In this document: in pieces, positions 6,047 to 8,015 of the stretch
Layout of the letters: each line of letters begins with the position of its first letter
How positions within the stretch are numbered: the first letter of the stretch is position 1
Source: Ornithomonoglobus_A sp045537455
Lineage (GTDB): Bacteria; Bacillota; Clostridia; UBA1381
Direction of reading: 5' to 3'
Length of the DNA stretch: 8,015 bases
Assembly: GCA_045537455.1 (NCBI GenBank)
Contig: JAZSPM010000010.1
Location: 1 to 8,015 of the forward strand
The notes under the pieces: generated by a model
Seen by the model: the letters and a program-made list of their open reading frames with translations, nothing else
What the model was told of the DNA's origin: nothing
Databases searched by the model: none
Position numbers and translations under genes: made by a program

Positions 6047-7052
6047 TAGTGAATGGCTCTCTGATATTGAAACTAAATTAAAAAGAAGAATTGAATTGCG
6101 TAATAAAAGACGCAAAGCTGTTATTCGTATAACTGGCGGAATAGCATCTTGTTCTGCTTTATTATTGGCAATAGCTGTAATCCCAAATGTTAATGAACTT
6201 TCAATTAATAATAAGACCAATAGTGATATAATATCTGAAAATAATGAAAATCATATTCCCGAAACAACAAATAATAATGAAACTATGAAAGCTGGAACAA
6301 CAGCAGCTGTAAGTTGTAAAACCGAAGAAAAAACAAAAGAAATAAGTTCAACAACTCAAAAAATTAAAGAAACAACAGTTACATCTGTTGAAAATTCTTC
6401 CGAGAATTCAACAATAACTGATAGTGAAGTTACAACTGAAAATAATAATGATAATAATACAGACCCTATTGATACCGATATTTCAACAGAAGAACCAAAA
6501 ACAGAGCCACAAGTTACAACACCCACATCAACAGAGCCGCCTGTTGTTCAGTCTGACTTCAAGATAAACAAAATTATTTTTCAGATTTCAGGCGCGCCAA
6601 AATACTATCCTCCCGATATGTACGACACAATAATATGGTCATATGAAGAGTTAGTCGAATACTATGCTGTAGATTTCAGAAACGCTTTTATAGAAAACGG
6701 TTTCACAGCGGATAATTGGGATGAATACAGTGTTATATTTGACAAAAACGGTAATATTGCAAAAGATACGGTCACTTCGATATATTGGGATGCCGATGGA
6801 AACAGTATAAGATTGTCAGCGAGCAGGGTTTCTGTTCCGTATGACTATATTTTTCAGTTAGAGAGCAATGAAACAAGCAATATCAATGGTGTTGAAGTAT
6901 TGTTCGGTGGAATGTCAAAAACAGCAGACTCAGATGCCTATGATTCTTTCTGTGCTGATTTTGAAAAAGACGGTATCAATTATCGTATAACTGCCGATAG
7001 TATTTCAGATAAACAATTTTATTCAATCGTGGAAAGCTATATTTTATTATAA
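6036..7052 (+). CDS. Single-pass membrane protein, putative anti-sigma factor with extracellular sensor domain
   Basis: The 338-residue product has a short basic cytoplasmic segment (1-27; LKRRIELRNKRRK) and one transmembrane helix (about 28-50). A low-complexity Ser/Thr/Asn/Glu linker follows (about 55-172), then a globular domain (about 174-338). The positive-inside rule puts the C-terminal domain outside the cell. Position directly after an ECF sigma gene with an 11-bp overlap, and GGAGGG (6022-6027) eight bases before the ATG, argue for an anti-sigma factor that holds the sigma at the membrane. No zinc-binding HxxxCxxC anti-sigma motif is present and the cytoplasmic part is very short, so the role is inferred from context. 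The outer domain, ending GVEVLFGGM...ADFEKDGINYRI...FYSIVESY, recalls DUF4367-like domains of other ECF-associated proteins. It is homologous to the C-terminal domain of the next gene. Confidence 0.75.
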   Translation: MKNSSEWLSDIETKLKRRIELRNKRRKAVIRITGGIASCSALLLAIAVIPNVNELSINNKTNSDIISENNENHIPETTNNNETMKAGTTAAVSCKTEEKTKEISSTTQKIKETTVTSVENSSENSTITDSEVTTENNNDNNTDPIDTDISTEEPKTEPQVTTPTSTEPPVVQSDFKINKIIFQISGAPKYYPPDMYDTIIWSYEELVEYYAVDFRNAFIENGFTADNWDEYSVIFDKNGNIAKDTVTSIYWDADGNSIRLSASRVSVPYDYIFQLESNETSNINGVEVLFGGMSKTADSDAYDSFCADFEKDGINYRITADSISDKQFYSIVESYILL

Positions 7053-7071
7053 TGGTGAGGGAGGTATTACT

Positions 7072-7863
7072 ATGAAAAAGAAGCTTACAGCAATTTTAGC
7101 AGTTGCCTGTATGGGAACTGCACTTATCCCACAGACTGCATACGCTGATGAATATGTCAGAGGCGATGCAAATAGTGACGGTGTGTTCACTTTATCCGAT
7201 ATTGTAATAGTACAAAAATATATTCTTGGCGGTAAAATTGAAATATCTTGTATGCAGAATGTAGATTTGTGCAAGGACAATGTAATTGATGTTTTTGACC
7301 TTTGTGTATTGAAAAATGAATTTCTCTATGGTTATAATCCAAATTATGAAGCTCCGCAAGGCTTTACAGTAAACAGCATTACAAACAAAATAGCAGGAGC
7401 AAGAAAATATTTTTCACCTGAACTTTATGACAAAAAAATGTGGACTTATGCCGAATTAACGGAATATTTTGGAATTGACCTTGGAAATCTCGGCTCCGAC
7501 TTGTTCGTGAATGATGATTATACTGCTGTGTTGGGCGATGAATATCCTGTTACAGTTTCCAAAGACGGTAAAGTTGCAGAAGATATGACATATATAACAT
7601 ATGCTAACGCTGAAGGTAAATCACTGAAAATTATGGCAGGAAAAGTATCTGCACCATACGACTGCATTTATGAATTAGACAACAAGAATATGACAACAAT
7701 ATGCGGAGTTGAAGTGTTGTTCGGTGGTATGAAAAATGCTGATGAATCTGCTTATGACTTCCTCTATGCTGATTTCAAAAAAGATGATATTATCTATCGC
7801 TTTGAGGCAAAAGGAATGTGGGATAAAGAATTTTTTGATATTGTCACACGTTTTGTAAGCTGA
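7072..7863 (+). CDS. Secreted protein with N-terminal dockerin and a copy of the anti-sigma sensor domain
   Basis: The 263-residue product has a signal peptide (1-25, cleavage AYA|DE). A dockerin spans about 30-88: first Ca loop GDANSDGVFTLSD (31-43) and second half NVDLCKDNVIDVFDLCVLK (63-81). After a short linker, a globular domain (about 98-263) matches the outer domain of the preceding protein from start to end: ARKYFSPELYD with APKYYPPDMYD, SAPYDCIYEL with SVPYDYIFQL, and an identical GVEVLFGGM. No catalytic motif is recognised. An N-terminal dockerin is unusual, as most are C-terminal. The ribosome binding site GAGGGAGG (7057-7064) lies seven bases before the ATG, 19 bp after the preceding gene, so it belongs to the sigma operon. 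It may place a second, cellulosome-bound copy of the sensor domain on the surface, as a co-receptor, competitor or ligand carrier; that role is inferred. Confidence 0.85.
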   Translation: MKKKLTAILAVACMGTALIPQTAYADEYVRGDANSDGVFTLSDIVIVQKYILGGKIEISCMQNVDLCKDNVIDVFDLCVLKNEFLYGYNPNYEAPQGFTVNSITNKIAGARKYFSPELYDKKMWTYAELTEYFGIDLGNLGSDLFVNDDYTAVLGDEYPVTVSKDGKVAEDMTYITYANAEGKSLKIMAGKVSAPYDCIYELDNKNMTTICGVEVLFGGMKNADESAYDFLYADFKKDDIIYRFEAKGMWDKEFFDIVTRFVS

Positions 7864-7908
7864 ATTTATCTGATAATGCTTTGTAAGGTTTTAATGGACA
7901 AATCAGGA

Positions 7909-7943
7909 AATGCTGTACAGTTTCGGCTGTACAGCATTGTTCT
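7909..7943 (+). terminator. Terminator of the sigma operon
   Basis: A perfect 12-bp stem, AATGCTGTACAG (7909-7920) with CTGTACAGCATT (7927-7938), has a six-base loop TTTCGG. Only a short GTTCT follows, so the T tract is weak, but stem quality and position 45 bases after the last stop codon support an operon end. Confidence 0.75.
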
Positions 7944-8015
7944 ATAAAACGAAATCAAACTATGACATATACTCCAAAACAAGAAAAGCCGTGAGAACGT
8001 CCAGAACACGTCCTC

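Noticed and set aside
5867..6220. 117-codon minus-strand open frame
   Set aside because: It is antisense to the sigma and membrane-protein genes, whose frames carry clear domain motifs.
7962..7994. Ten-codon ORF MTYTPKQEKP near the right edge
   Set aside because: It stops at once and has no good ribosome binding site. It might be the broken start of a gene beyond the window, which cannot be judged from here; nothing else is seen in 7944-8015.

Overview
The window looks like a piece of a Ruminococcus-type genome (Oscillospiraceae, gut or rumen Bacillota). Three of its proteins carry type I dockerins of the form known from cellulosome-forming ruminococci: a first Ca-binding loop GDxNxDGxF, and a second half reading DLCKD...DVFDLC..K. 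The DNA is AT-rich, ribosome binding sites are strong and purine-rich, and signal peptides are Gram-positive-like. The species cannot be named from the sequence alone.

Region 1 (1-140) is the right end of an IS3-family element: the last codons of its transposase, a hairpin, and a right inverted repeat ending in CA at 140. The element sits inside the signal-peptide coding region of the next gene, which has lost its start codon.

Region 2 (141-4012) holds two adjacent secreted peptidoglycan hydrolases. The first has a CHAP amidase/endopeptidase head (141-1988, 5'-disrupted). The second has a phage-tail-lysozyme-like muramidase head (2011-3909, intact). Both carry the same tail, four Ig/PKD-like modules followed by a C-terminal dockerin. 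The module block is exactly 350 codons in each gene, so the tail looks duplicated as one unit. A strong terminator closes the pair.

Region 3 (4023-4775) looks like the debris of an integrative/conjugative element: a small DUF6809-like gene on the minus strand and the C-terminal piece of a large SNF2-type helicase, followed by a terminator. It is visibly richer in GC than its surroundings.

Region 4 (4776-5464) is very AT-rich and mostly non-coding. It contains two palindromes, a possible gene remnant, and two copies of a 31-nt element that resembles an ECF sigma-factor promoter. The second copy lies directly before the sigma gene.

Region 5 (5465-7943) is a tight three-gene operon: an ECF sigma factor, a single-pass membrane protein with a small basic cytoplasmic tail and a large extracellular domain (putative anti-sigma factor), and a secreted protein with an N-terminal dockerin. 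The extracellular domain of the membrane protein and the C-terminal domain of the dockerin protein are clearly homologous. The inferred model is a surface-sensing switch in which the same sensor domain is made once tethered to the membrane and once in a form able to dock onto a cellulosome. It recalls the SigI/RsgI logic of Clostridium thermocellum but uses different parts, and it is the most interesting system in the window.
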